From NCBI RefSeq assembly GCF_002005305.1, contig NZ_CP014782.1, positions 992,001 to 1,056,000 of the forward strand: a DNA stretch of 64,000 bases, read 5' to 3'. Of this stretch, positions 44,596 through 53,242 are shown piece after piece; positions within the stretch are counted from its first letter, which is position 1, and every line of letters starts with the position of its first letter. The position numbers and the translations under genes were made by a program. Below the pieces are notes generated by a model. The model was not told where the DNA came from, did not search any database, and saw nothing but the letters and a program-made list of their open reading frames with translations. The stretch comes from Shewanella psychrophila. GTDB taxonomy: Bacteria; Pseudomonadota; Gammaproteobacteria; Enterobacterales; Shewanellaceae.

Positions 44596-46758
44596 ATGAC
44601 TTCAAATTCCTATTCTTTGCACGATCTACCCGACCCGCTAAATTGGTCTAAGGTTTCATCTGCTGCCAATACCGCTAAAAAGTGCGAATTGACCATTCAG
44701 GTTTGTTTGTCTTGTGGCCATGAGTTTGAATCTGATTCTCTTTGTGCCTGTCCAGTGTGTGAATCTGCGATCGTTTATTCAGTTGATACATTTTTCCCTG
44801 ATACACCTAAAACTAAATCACCACTCAAGTTGGCTTTGACTCAAGTTAAGACTGAGCCAAGCAAGATAGCTAAATCGTTAAGCCTAGGGCTGGTGCCTGC
44901 ACTGCTAGATAAGATTTCTGCTTATTCTTTTACACCAAGAAACGATAAAGAAGCCGCAGTGTTAGCCACTAATTGGAAAGGGGAGCTGTTTAGCCTACTG
45001 CGTCAATACCGCGATTTTGCTCCAGCCATGCTGCATTCTTTTGTTTCGGTCTGCGATAAGCGTGACTATTTCGAAGCACTGCAAATGGTAGAAGCAGCAT
45101 CTAATCGCCTTCATTCATCAGGCCATAACGCCACGATGTCAGAAAGTAGCATTAGGGAATTAGCAGCAGAGAAGGCGCAATCACTGGCTAGACGGCTCTC
45201 CAAGGTGGATGACGTAAACGAACGCTTCAAAATCTGCTGTGACGCTTTAGGCTCACTGGGTTTAGGGTTTGATGAAAAATTGATTTTTAGAAAGAAAATG
45301 AACTCTGAATTGCATTGCCTGGTTAATCGCGCATTGGACGAATTATGGCTCTCTCGTCAACTTCGACTCTTGTTTGTTCAGAACGTTGATAACGTGGCGC
45401 GTGACTTGGCACTGGTTCATAAGCACAAGCAAGCCTATTGCAGTGATTTTGCAGTTAACCGTTATAAAGCTCGTAAAATCTCTAATGCTGAATCTCTCGA
45501 AAGGACTATGGCCGTTGATACCAGCGACTATGAGAATGCCTTCACCCTTGCTGAACTCTCAGAAAAATCTATTTCCAATGAAGAAGTGCGCGAGGCTGAA
45601 TTGTTTGTTCGCCTTAAGGGGTTTGAGGAGATTGCTTTCACCATGAACCATGGCGCTATCTTCACCACCCTGACTGCACCGTCTCGCTTTCACTCTGTGT
45701 CAAATGGTGCTCATAACCCCAAATGGATTGAAGCGGGGCGTCCAACCTCTGCCGATACGCACCTCTATTTAATTGAAGTTTGGACGGCATTCCGCAAGCT
45801 ATTGGATAAGGCAAAAATCAAAATTTATGGCATGCGCATTGGTGAGCCTCACCATGACGGCACACCGCATCACCACCATTTACTTTTTGGCCTCCCTAAA
45901 GATTTAAAGTTTGTTGAAGCTGAGCTTCGACGTCTTGCATTAAAAGATTCACCAGAGGAAAAGGGCGCTCAAACGTACCGCTTCAAGTCAGTTGATATAG
46001 ACCCAAGTAAGGGGTCAGCGGTGGGGTATGTGGCTAAGTACCTTTGTAAGAACATTAACGGAAAACATATTGATAAAGATGAAGAGACTGGGGCAAGTGC
46101 GACTAGTTCTTCTCAACGAGTAGTGACATGGGCGCGTACACACGGCCTTCGTCAATTTCAATTTATTGGTGGGCCTAGCGTCACCGCTTGGCGTGAACTG
46201 CGTAATTTACGCGAAGAAATCAAAGAGGACGATGCTGTGTTTAAAGATTTGAGTTTTGAAGAACATCATTTATTAGAAACAGTGCGCAAGGCGGCTGACT
46301 CAGGTTGTTGGGCGGCGTTCTGTGTGGCTATGGGCGGGGTGTTCGTTAAGCGTAATGAGCAAGCTGTTCGTGTTCATTATGCAGTACCCGCAACGATTGA
46401 AAAATTATTTGATGACACCTTTGGACCTGAAGAAGTTATCAAGTATTCACAAACCCGATTTGGCGATAAATCAGCGGCGCGTATCAACGGGATTATGTTT
46501 CAGGGGGTATTTAAAGCGACCCGTTTTGTCAATTGGGAAGTCATGAGCCTTGAGCAATATAAGCGCGGTGCTAAGAAAATCATGACAGGTACTGTTGATG
46601 TATTCGATGCGCTGGAACGCCAACATGAATATGAACGTATGGCCGAAGCTAAATATGAAGAGTACGAACGATACATGCAAGAAAGTGAAGATATGCAGGC
46701 GCTGATTTTCGATGCTATGGCTTTTGAGGGAAGGGGCGAAAGCGTAGCCGCCCCTTGA
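44596..46758 (+). CDS. Phage rolling-circle replication initiator (GPA-like HUH endonuclease)
   Basis: The protein has 720 aa. An N-terminal zinc ribbon (C37, C40, C52, C55; VCLSCGHEF, CACPVCES) is followed by a long helical region. The HUH metal site is GTPHHHHLLFGLP (His ~425-428) and the nicking tyrosines lie in VGYVAKYLCKN (~478-482). It should nick the plus-strand origin and drive single-strand synthesis. This large Phage_GPA type is shared by some Vibrio and Shewanella inoviruses, in contrast to the smaller RstA. The C-terminus is acidic (YEEYERYMQESEDMQ). Confidence 0.9.
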   Translation: MTSNSYSLHDLPDPLNWSKVSSAANTAKKCELTIQVCLSCGHEFESDSLCACPVCESAIVYSVDTFFPDTPKTKSPLKLALTQVKTEPSKIAKSLSLGLVPALLDKISAYSFTPRNDKEAAVLATNWKGELFSLLRQYRDFAPAMLHSFVSVCDKRDYFEALQMVEAASNRLHSSGHNATMSESSIRELAAEKAQSLARRLSKVDDVNERFKICCDALGSLGLGFDEKLIFRKKMNSELHCLVNRALDELWLSRQLRLLFVQNVDNVARDLALVHKHKQAYCSDFAVNRYKARKISNAESLERTMAVDTSDYENAFTLAELSEKSISNEEVREAELFVRLKGFEEIAFTMNHGAIFTTLTAPSRFHSVSNGAHNPKWIEAGRPTSADTHLYLIEVWTAFRKLLDKAKIKIYGMRIGEPHHDGTPHHHHLLFGLPKDLKFVEAELRRLALKDSPEEKGAQTYRFKSVDIDPSKGSAVGYVAKYLCKNINGKHIDKDEETGASATSSSQRVVTWARTHGLRQFQFIGGPSVTAWRELRNLREEIKEDDAVFKDLSFEEHHLLETVRKAADSGCWAAFCVAMGGVFVKRNEQAVRVHYAVPATIEKLFDDTFGPEEVIKYSQTRFGDKSAARINGIMFQGVFKATRFVNWEVMSLEQYKRGAKKIMTGTVDVFDALERQHEYERMAEAKYEEYERYMQESEDMQALIFDAMAFEGRGESVAAP

Positions 46759-46825
46759 TTTTGCTCTCCTTGGACTTGTGTCAATAAGTGTCGTAAATGA
46801 AATTTTAATAAATGAGGAATTAAAA

Positions 46826-47167
46826 ATGATAACCCAAGGACTGATTATGGATGTCGATGACATCGTGATTAAAGATAAGCTCGATTTCAATACTGGTGAA
46901 GTTAAGTCTCAGTATGCGGTCGTGGGGGTATCCATGTTATCTCCAACCTGTGTGGTAAAGGTTACGGTTTCACCTGAGCTTTACGGAGACGGCAAAACTA
47001 TGCCCTATCTAAAGTCTATGGCTGGAACTTTTAAACCTTTTACCCTTTCACTCGATTATAGGCAATCTTCATTTGCAGATGAAAAGGGGATGCACAAGGA
47101 GTTTCAAGGTTTCCACCTTTATAAATCACCTGCTGAGAATTCAACCTCTCACTCTAAAGCTGGTTAA
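46826..47167 (+). CDS. Phage single-stranded DNA-binding protein (gpV-like)
   Basis: The protein has 113 aa from ATG 46826, preceded by GAGGAATTAAAA; the frame from 46778 overreaches. It is beta-rich and in the position of the inovirus gene V protein directly after the replication gene. The sequence identity is not obvious by eye, so the call depends on size and order. It would coat the plus strand before extrusion. Confidence 0.75.
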   Translation: MITQGLIMDVDDIVIKDKLDFNTGEVKSQYAVVGVSMLSPTCVVKVTVSPELYGDGKTMPYLKSMAGTFKPFTLSLDYRQSSFADEKGMHKEFQGFHLYKSPAENSTSHSKAG

Positions 47168-47172
47168 CCCTT

Positions 47173-47373
47173 ATGACTGAATCACTTCCAGATACATCAA
47201 TTTGTAACCCTGTAATGCTAGCGGAATGCCTAGATACATTTTATGACCTTGGTATTTTGGAAGGGTTCTTATATGGCCTTCTTACCTTTTTTCTTTTTGA
47301 GTTTGTTGTTCATCGTATCGCTAATGACCTTAAGCGAATCCTCGATAAGAAACGCAAAGAGAAGGCGGCTTAA
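47173..47373 (+). CDS. Small phage membrane protein
   Basis: The protein has 66 aa with one membrane helix (FYDLGILEGFLYGLLTFFLFEFVV) and a basic C-terminus (LKRILDKKRKEKAA). It lies 2 bp before the next gene. In position it resembles the pVII/pIX-type minor coat proteins or a small assembly factor. Confidence 0.75.
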   Translation: MTESLPDTSICNPVMLAECLDTFYDLGILEGFLYGLLTFFLFEFVVHRIANDLKRILDKKRKEKAA

Positions 47374-47375
47374 CC

Positions 47376-47654
47376 ATGACTGATTGCGTTCGGGATCTAG
47401 GTAATGGCTATTACTCGATATTCGGGGCTGTTGATGCTGACAACCCAAATCCTGAATGTGATTTTATTTTGGTGCCACCTCGTGAATATGAATTGCTTGT
47501 TTCACTCTCTGTAGGCGGGTCGGATTCTTCCGTCCCTCTATCGGGTCAGTCAACGTTAACTCAGACTGACGTTTCACTGTTGTTCTCGGCTGCGGCCACA
47601 CTCTACGCGCTGGTTTTTGTCTTTAAACTTGCGCTAAAACAAATGGGATATTAA
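47376..47654 (+). CDS. Small phage membrane protein, probable minor coat
   Basis: The protein has 92 aa. The soluble N-terminal half contains NPNPECDFILVPPREYELL; a single helix (LLFSAAATLYALVFVFKLAL) ends the protein. It begins 2 bp after its neighbour. The likely role is a minor virion protein at one end of the filament. I do not recognise a family. Confidence 0.7.
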   Translation: MTDCVRDLGNGYYSIFGAVDADNPNPECDFILVPPREYELLVSLSVGGSDSSVPLSGQSTLTQTDVSLLFSAAATLYALVFVFKLALKQMGY

Positions 47655-47656
47655 TT

Positions 47657-47869
47657 ATGAATATTAAAACATTTGCAACTGGCGTTTGCCTTATGTTGCT
47701 TACCGTTGCTATGCCATCTACAGCTCTAGCGGCTATTGATGTTACTGATGCTGTTACTTCAATTACCACAGATGGAGGCGCGGCTATTGCTGCAATCGGT
47801 GGGGCAATGATTGGTTTAGCGGCTATCGCTATCGTATTTAAGTGGGCTAAAGCTGCGATTTTTGGCTAG
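47657..47869 (+). CDS. Phage major coat protein (pVIII-like)
   Basis: The 70-aa precursor has a signal peptide (MNIKTFATGVCLMLLTVAMPSTALA), which leaves a 45-residue mature protein. That protein has an amphipathic N-terminus, a Gly/Ala-rich membrane helix (IAAIGGAMIGLAAIAIVFKW) and a basic C-terminus (KAAIFG), exactly the architecture of filamentous-phage major coats. Confidence 0.93.
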   Translation: MNIKTFATGVCLMLLTVAMPSTALAAIDVTDAVTSITTDGGAAIAAIGGAMIGLAAIAIVFKWAKAAIFG

Positions 47870-47935
47870 CTCTTAAACCTGTGCGAGGTTCGCCTCGCCT
47901 TAAGGACTTCCTTTGATTTCAGTAATGGATTTAGT

Positions 47936-49501
47936 ATGGATTATCGTATTATGTGTATTAATAGACTGTGTAAGGCGGTTTATTCCTTAGTTTTCCTCTC
48001 TTCTTTTTGCTTCGCCTATACACCTCCTAGTGTAGACATTCCGATCACATTTTATTTTCCTTCAGAAAGTCAGGCTGAAACATTTAGAGCAACCCAATGT
48101 GATTCTAATGATTATTCTTGGCGGAATTGTGGAGATGGAATTACTTGCGCTACTGGTGATCCTACTAACGTTCAGTGCTGGGTTGATATGTGTTATCACG
48201 CTACCGATGTTAATAATTGCCAAGGCTCAACAGACCCTGACCCCGACCCTGATAATCCCGATCCAGACCCTGACCCCGATAATCCAGACCCAGATAATCC
48301 CTATAATTTTCCCGACCCTTCTCCTAACCCTGATTACATTAATGATGGTTCGGGGAGTAATGCTGCCTTACTGGCACAAATGAATAATGAAAATAGGCTG
48401 CTATTTGGTCGACTTGTTGAAATCAATGAGGAGGGGATTAAAACTAATGCTCACCTTTCTCTTTCTAATCAATTATTAGAGGTTATTTCTGGTCAACGTG
48501 ATTTCTCAGATATGGCTAAGGCTATAGATGATGCTGCTTGGGAGCAAAAACAGCGTGATGAGGCGGTTGCTGAAGGGATGGTTGACCAAACGTGGTTACT
48601 ACCCCATATCACTGCTAAAAGACTCCGTGACGATGAGCTTCTTGAGGCCTTGGAGTTCTTCCAAACATCAAATAAGACCCAGCTTCAAAAAATTGATAGC
48701 TCCTTAGATATGATTGAATCATTCACTTCTGAGACTAAAAACAACACGTCTTATTTAGGAACCTTACCTGAAATAAAGAATATGATTACTAGCATGTATG
48801 ACAATTCTTATGACATTCGTAGGGCTTCCAAAGACACCGCAGATAACACCGAAGACCTTTTTGATGTAGTCGATGACATTCTTGATTTTGTTGAGGGTAT
48901 GGATACAGGTTCAACAAATGTTATCGAGAAACTTCAAGAAATATCCGATATATCTCAAACCCAAACGGATGAATTCAATGCTAGAGCTGCTGAGCTTCAA
49001 GCGGCGTTAGATGCAATTAAAACGAATACTGCTGGCGGTAGTAGTGGCGGGGGTGATGGTGGTGAACCAGATGATGGTGAAGGGGATACTGCAACTGAAA
49101 ATTCTTGCGTTTCATTTACCTGTAGCTCTCAAACTCCAGCGTGTTATGTAGCTCGTAAACAGTGGGAACTAGATTGTGCTAATCAAACCGCATTAACCGA
49201 TAGTGGGGCGCTTGGTGATTTTAAATCTGAACTTAACACTTTTCTTGACCATGAAGACTCCGACCTCGAAAACATTGATGCCGGCACTGTTGATACTTCT
49301 AGCTTTATGAGCAAATACACTGATGGCTCAGGCTTTACTGCGGGCGCTTCAACTTGTCCAGCACCTTATACGGTAGACGTTGTTATCACTTCTCTTACGC
49401 TCGACCTGACTCCATTTTGCGACCTCGCTAGGGTGATTCGTTGGTTTCTGGTGGCGTTCGCAACGGTCAGTGCTGGTCTTATGATCGCTAAATTCTCATA
49501 A
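47936..49501 (+). CDS. Phage adsorption protein (pIII-like)
   Basis: The protein has 521 aa. The signal peptide is LVFLSSFCFAY. An N-terminal Cys-rich domain (~30-95) is followed by an Asp-Pro linker (PDPDPDNPDPDPDPDN-type repeats at ~99-135), a long helical central region, a Gly-rich stretch (TAGGSSGGGDGGEPDDGEG) and a Cys-containing domain (VSFTCSSQTPACYV). A C-terminal membrane anchor (WFLVAFATVSAGLMIAKFS) ends it. This is the modular shape of pIII, which binds pilus and TolA. The start at 47936 has only a weak ribosome site. Confidence 0.88.
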   Translation: MDYRIMCINRLCKAVYSLVFLSSFCFAYTPPSVDIPITFYFPSESQAETFRATQCDSNDYSWRNCGDGITCATGDPTNVQCWVDMCYHATDVNNCQGSTDPDPDPDNPDPDPDPDNPDPDNPYNFPDPSPNPDYINDGSGSNAALLAQMNNENRLLFGRLVEINEEGIKTNAHLSLSNQLLEVISGQRDFSDMAKAIDDAAWEQKQRDEAVAEGMVDQTWLLPHITAKRLRDDELLEALEFFQTSNKTQLQKIDSSLDMIESFTSETKNNTSYLGTLPEIKNMITSMYDNSYDIRRASKDTADNTEDLFDVVDDILDFVEGMDTGSTNVIEKLQEISDISQTQTDEFNARAAELQAALDAIKTNTAGGSSGGGDGGEPDDGEGDTATENSCVSFTCSSQTPACYVARKQWELDCANQTALTDSGALGDFKSELNTFLDHEDSDLENIDAGTVDTSSFMSKYTDGSGFTAGASTCPAPYTVDVVITSLTLDLTPFCDLARVIRWFLVAFATVSAGLMIAKFS

Positions 49502-49510
49502 GGATAAATC

Positions 49511-49858
49511 ATGCAATATGTAATTATGTTTGCCGCCTCAGTGGTGCCTTTCCTTGCTCAATTCCTTGTAGCTTCTACGGCGCGTATTGCAGTTGCTTTA
49601 GGGTTTGGCACGGTAGCCTTTGCAGGGGTTGGATTAATATTTGATTCCATCATTGATAAGTTAAACGCCTCTGCATCGGGGCTTTCTCCGCACATTGCTA
49701 CTTTTATCACGCTATTGGGGATAGATACTGCGTTTAATATTATGTTATCGGCGGGGGTCTTCTTGATGGTACTTAAAGGGGTCAACCGAAACGGCGATAT
49801 GCGTAAAACAGTTTGGCGTAAGCCAGGTGATAAATCTGATGTGGACTGGGGTGCCTAA
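49511..49858 (+). CDS. Phage pVI-like membrane protein
   Basis: The protein has 115 aa with three hydrophobic helices (VIMFAASVVPFLAQFLVA, IAVALGFGTVAFAGVGLIF, IMLSAGVFLMVLKGVN). It sits between pIII and Zot as in other inoviruses and overlaps zot by 1 nt (TAATG). It should cap the virion with pIII. Confidence 0.88.
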   Translation: MQYVIMFAASVVPFLAQFLVASTARIAVALGFGTVAFAGVGLIFDSIIDKLNASASGLSPHIATFITLLGIDTAFNIMLSAGVFLMVLKGVNRNGDMRKTVWRKPGDKSDVDWGA

Positions 49859-51180
49859 TGCTATTTCTTATAACGGGTAAGGGCGGGGCGTCTAAATCAC
49901 TTAATACCGTAGCGGCCATGGTCAGGTCTAACTCAGGTGATAGACCCAATTATTACACTAACGTCAAATTGTTCATGCTTGATTATGATGTGGCTAGCAG
50001 CTTCTCTGGTTGGTTTTACGGATTCTATCTTTACAACCTCAAAGATAAGCGCGGTAAGGCTAAATTACTCAAAATCATGAAGCGCATTCATAACGATGAA
50101 GAGTTAGTCACACTGGCCGATGTACCTTGGTTAGAAAGCTATTACGAAGCCCATGACCCGCTAGACACATGGTTATTTTGGGTATTCAAACTCTATTCGA
50201 AAACCCAGCTTAAAGTGGTCAAAGAGTTCATTGAAAATATGCCGTCTGACTATTTGACCTTTGAACAGCTCAAACAGTTTAATCTGCATTTCACCCATTT
50301 TGAGGACGCTCGAAAGTGGTATGAGCTACCTAAAACCAGTGTGATTTTTATCGATGAATGTCAGCACTTTTTTCCGCCCAGACAAACAGGCTCTAGCGTT
50401 CCCAAGCATATTGCCGAATTCTCAACCCATAGACACAGAGGCTATGATATTCATCTTGTCACTCAGGATAGAATGTTCCTCGATAACAACGTTCGTAAGC
50501 TAGCCAACCGCCATATTCATTACCACAATCCATTCGGTGGTAAACGAGTCACACGCTATACACACTCTGAGCAATTCGATAGCACAAACTATTTTGACCT
50601 GCAAAAAACTGAGAAGTCATTCATCAAAAGACCGAGTAACTTCTACGGCTCATATTTCAGCGCTGAATTACATACCCATAAATTCAAGATGCCTAAAATG
50701 GCCTTTGTCGGGGTAGCCTTGGTCGCTTTCCTTATTTTTACGTGCTATTTGCTTTACGGCACTCTGTTTAAAGAGCGTGGTACAGTTGAGGGAGAAGTTG
50801 CCACCTCTGACACCTCCAAGGCTTCTAAAACGTCTATAGCCGTTCAGAAAATCACTTACAAGGATAGTCTCGTTCCATCTGAACAAGCGGCCTTAGTGAG
50901 CTTTGTATCTACACTAACAACTGATGTTTACATAGACGGCTCGATTGCGACTTATGACGTGTACGGTGCTGTTAAGTATGACTATTCATTTTCAAATAAA
51001 GTGACTGAGGATATTTTTAGTCCTAGCGCTGTAGGATTTACAGTTAAGCAGTTTGGTAGCTGCTTGGTTAAACTAACGCTGTATGACTACACGACATTTG
51101 TTACTTGCGATCCATTTTATAGGATTGAACCTGTTAGTGATGACAGTGCCAATAATGGCGATTTTTTCGTATCTGACTAG
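49858..51180 (+). CDS. zot: Zot-like phage assembly ATPase (pI)
   Basis: The protein has 440 aa. The Walker A motif is GKGGASKS (7-14) and Walker B is VIFIDECQHFF (~161). The segment FSTHRHRGYDIHLVTQDRMFLD is typical of the Zot/pI family. One membrane helix (~281-302, FVGVALVAFLIFTCYLLYG) separates the cytoplasmic ATPase from a ~140-residue periplasmic domain. It exports the filament through the inner membrane. The homologue in CTX phage is called zonula occludens toxin, but toxicity is not implied here. Confidence 0.93.
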   Translation: MLFLITGKGGASKSLNTVAAMVRSNSGDRPNYYTNVKLFMLDYDVASSFSGWFYGFYLYNLKDKRGKAKLLKIMKRIHNDEELVTLADVPWLESYYEAHDPLDTWLFWVFKLYSKTQLKVVKEFIENMPSDYLTFEQLKQFNLHFTHFEDARKWYELPKTSVIFIDECQHFFPPRQTGSSVPKHIAEFSTHRHRGYDIHLVTQDRMFLDNNVRKLANRHIHYHNPFGGKRVTRYTHSEQFDSTNYFDLQKTEKSFIKRPSNFYGSYFSAELHTHKFKMPKMAFVGVALVAFLIFTCYLLYGTLFKERGTVEGEVATSDTSKASKTSIAVQKITYKDSLVPSEQAALVSFVSTLTTDVYIDGSIATYDVYGAVKYDYSFSNKVTEDIFSPSAVGFTVKQFGSCLVKLTLYDYTTFVTCDPFYRIEPVSDDSANNGDFFVSD

Positions 51181-51191
51181 AGTATATATTC

Positions 51192-51296
51192 ATGGAATTA
51201 GAAACACTTACCGCTTTAATCATAATCGGAATAATGTTTATTCCTATGTGGTTTTTTATCATGTTTCAGTTATACAAAGCCTTAAAACTTAAATAG
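51192..51296 (+). CDS. 34-aa phage membrane peptide
   Basis: The frame MELETLTALIIIGIMFIPMW... has one membrane helix and a basic end (YKALKLK). It begins 12 bp after the zot stop. It could be a pVII/pIX-sized minor coat protein. A further 13-codon frame (51306-51347) with a good ribosome site ends inside the 24-bp palindrome and looks truncated. Confidence 0.55.
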   Translation: MELETLTALIIIGIMFIPMWFFIMFQLYKALKLK

Positions 51297-51338
51297 GGAA
51301 TGATTATGGAAGCTATATTTGAATGGATGTTCCTTAGT

Positions 51339-51362
51339 TGCCGATAACGACACTTATCGGCA
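51339..51362 (-). repeat. 24-bp palindrome, phage copy
   Basis: Ends TGCCGATAA and TTATCGGCA surround CGACAC. It matches, in inverted orientation, the copy at 42324-42347 with one mismatch. It lies 44 bp inside the right phage boundary. Confidence 0.9.
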
Positions 51363-51405
51363 CCAAAACCACTCTATATCATTGATATATAACAACTTAC
51401 CCTTA

Positions 51406-51433
51406 AGTGCGCACAATGTATATTATGTTAAAT
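51406..51433 (+). promoter_or_regulatory. Chromosome dimer resolution site dif (right phage junction)
   Basis: XerC arm AGTGCGCACAA (51406-51416), centre TGTATA, XerD arm TTATGTTAAAT (51423-51433). Centre and XerD arm are identical to E. coli dif; the XerC arm differs at two positions. After phage integration this junction remains a functional dif, as in CTX lysogens. Confidence 0.95.
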
Positions 51434-51701
51434 ATGGTCCGTGAGTCTATATTCCTCTAAATCAAATGTTCATTCCAGTCTGTTTGAGCATCAGGTCACA
51501 TAGCGGCTTCAACTTTAGCTCTGTCTGCAAGCCATAACACTTGAGCCTGTGTGCACTGTTACAAGCTCAGTAATTAAATATTCACCATTATTTTTAGCGG
51601 ACTAAAAAGACAAGCTTCAATCCTTAATCAATAAAATAGGCTCATTAATGTACTGCAGTGATGAGCCTATGAAATCTGGGTAGCTGCATCCAGCTAGCTT
51701 A

Positions 51702-52445
51702 TTAACTCAGGATCAAACCATCATCGACTGGTATCTCACTGCCGGTAATATACGATGATTGATTTGATAAAAGAAATAAGGCCACTGAGGCGGCCTCCTG
51801 TGCAGTAGCAGACCTTTCTATGGGAACTTGATTAATGACAAAGTTTTCAAATTCTAGCTTTGCATCGGCAGATAATAAGCTACGAAAATTAGTCTCTTCG
51901 GTAGTGCCAGAAACCAATGCATTAACTCGCACTCCTTTTGGGCCTAGCTCTCTAGCCCAGACTCGGATACTTGCTAGTAATGCACCTTTGGAAGCAGCAT
52001 ATAAATTAGTTGAAGCAGCTCCTTCATACACAGAACTGGAACTCGATACGAGAATCGAAGCGTGACTTTTCAGATACTTACTTAGTGCTACAATCTGTAA
52101 TATTGGCCCTCTAGAATTTACATCCATGACATGTTTATAAATGTCTTCTGTTACCTCATCACAATCATAAAGTCTCGCGATACCGGCATTCAGCCATAGA
52201 CCATCGAGGTAACCTTGCTCTTTAACAACTGCGGCCAGTTCAACCCCTGTTGATGGACTCCCAGAGTCATTTTCAACCACAGTAATACATGGACCAAATC
52301 GCAGTTGTAATGCTTTGAGCTTAGTCACATTACGTCCTGTAGCGATTACCTTGCCGCCATCCTTGATAATACTTTCCGTAGTGGCCAATCCTAAGCCACT
52401 AGTAGCTCCCGTTATTAAGTAGAGCTTACCTTGAAAATCATACAT
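51702..52445 (-). CDS. SDR-family oxidoreductase
   Basis: The protein has 247 aa. The cofactor motif is ITGATSGLGLATTESI, the structural motif LNAGIARL and the catalytic YAASKGALL. The end (GSEIPVDDGLIL) is the FabG-like C-terminus. It is a classical NAD(P)-dependent dehydrogenase of unknown substrate. It is the first chromosomal gene to the right of dif and is not obviously linked to its neighbours. Confidence 0.9.
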   Translation of the reverse strand: MYDFQGKLYLITGATSGLGLATTESIIKDGGKVIATGRNVTKLKALQLRFGPCITVVENDSGSPSTGVELAAVVKEQGYLDGLWLNAGIARLYDCDEVTEDIYKHVMDVNSRGPILQIVALSKYLKSHASILVSSSSSVYEGAASTNLYAASKGALLASIRVWARELGPKGVRVNALVSGTTEETNFRSLLSADAKLEFENFVINQVPIERSATAQEAASVALFLLSNQSSYITGSEIPVDDGLILS

Positions 52446-52538
52446 ATTAATTCCTAGCTTGATCTAGCCATTCTTCCAGGGAAATTTGACCGATATTTCA
52501 CAGTGCAATTAGCTCACACTCAGATGCGCTATGTTCAT

Positions 52539-52566
52539 AAGTCCCTCGATTTTCATTGAGGGACTT
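52539..52566. terminator. Stem-loop after the crystallin-like gene
   Basis: AAGTCCCTC (52539-52547) and GAGGGACTT (52558-52566) form a 9-bp stem, 35 bp beyond the stop of the minus-strand gene at 52601. Confidence 0.7.
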
Positions 52567-52600
52567 ATTGTTTAAACCAGGTAAGCTGAAATCTTCACAA

Positions 52601-53242
52601 TTAGACAGATTCTAGTGTCAGCACGAAATAGTTTTTTGCTTCGGAAACAGGCTTCACTGACATGTTGCTAGGAAACAGATTATCAGAAGCATTCCAGTCA
52701 ACTTCTACTCCCCCACTCTGCGCTGAGTGTTTGAAGTACAGAGCACCATTGGCAGGATATATTCCATCTTTTTCAACTTGCACACTGATAAACATGTCTT
52801 CAATTTGCTCAGGACTCATCTTACCGATAGGGTAAAAGTCTGGATCATCACTACTAGATACAACCGGAATCAACGCACCAGAGCCTGATACGTTAGAGTG
52901 GAGTGTGTAAACCCCTTCGATGTTTTTATTGGTTTCAAGCTTGATGTAGATGACGTCGTTATCATTAGGAATAACGCAAAAACAACTAATACCTTCACCG
53001 AAACTGTTACCAATTTTTGGTTCATCTTCTTTAAACTGCTTAGTAATACCTAAACCTTCTCCATGTTGCCAACAAATAATAGAGACGTCTTTACCTACAC
53101 GAATAGACTGAGTTTTGTCGTTAAACCCTTCTTCCGTAGCACCAATGACTCCGTCTTCAGGACTATAGGTGTGTTCGATACCGTCATAAACAGGCGCTTC
53201 AAAAAGTGTACATGTTGTATTATGAACTTGAGCTTTGCTCAT
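52601..53242 (-). CDS. Hypothetical protein with betagamma-crystallin-like N-terminus
   Basis: The protein has 213 aa without signal peptide. The first ~90 residues (CTLFEAPVYDGIEHTYSPED, GFNDKTQSIRVGKDVSIICW) recall betagamma-crystallin motifs, in which a (F/Y)xDKxSSI strand follows an aromatic corner. The second half (~120-210) is a different beta-rich domain with DDPDFYPIGKM and FVLTLESV, similar in style to inclusion-body/PixA-like proteins. I would not assign a function; Ca2+ binding is possible. Confidence 0.55.
   Translation of the reverse strand: MSKAQVHNTTCTLFEAPVYDGIEHTYSPEDGVIGATEEGFNDKTQSIRVGKDVSIICWQHGEGLGITKQFKEDEPKIGNSFGEGISCFCVIPNDNDVIYIKLETNKNIEGVYTLHSNVSGSGALIPVVSSSDDPDFYPIGKMSPEQIEDMFISVQVEKDGIYPANGALYFKHSAQSGGVEVDWNASDNLFPSNMSVKPVSEAKNYFVLTLESV

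Larger units (their letters stand above)
43289..51416 (+). mobile_element. CTX-type filamentous prophage (inovirus) integrated at dif, 8128 bp
   Basis: The block is bounded by the XerC-arm crossover positions at each end. The gene order is repressor (minus), then rolling-circle initiator, ssDNA-binding protein, small membrane proteins, major coat, pIII-like adsorption protein, pVI-like protein and Zot, all plus strand with short spacers or overlaps. This is the inovirus layout. No integrase gene is present, as expected for a phage using host XerCD. No toxin or other cargo gene is seen. All frames look intact, so the phage may be productive. Confidence 0.93.

Noticed and set aside
49858..51180. 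Zot as a toxin gene
   Set aside because: Its position, Walker motifs and membrane topology are those of the filamentous-phage assembly protein pI. Nothing in the sequence shows toxicity.
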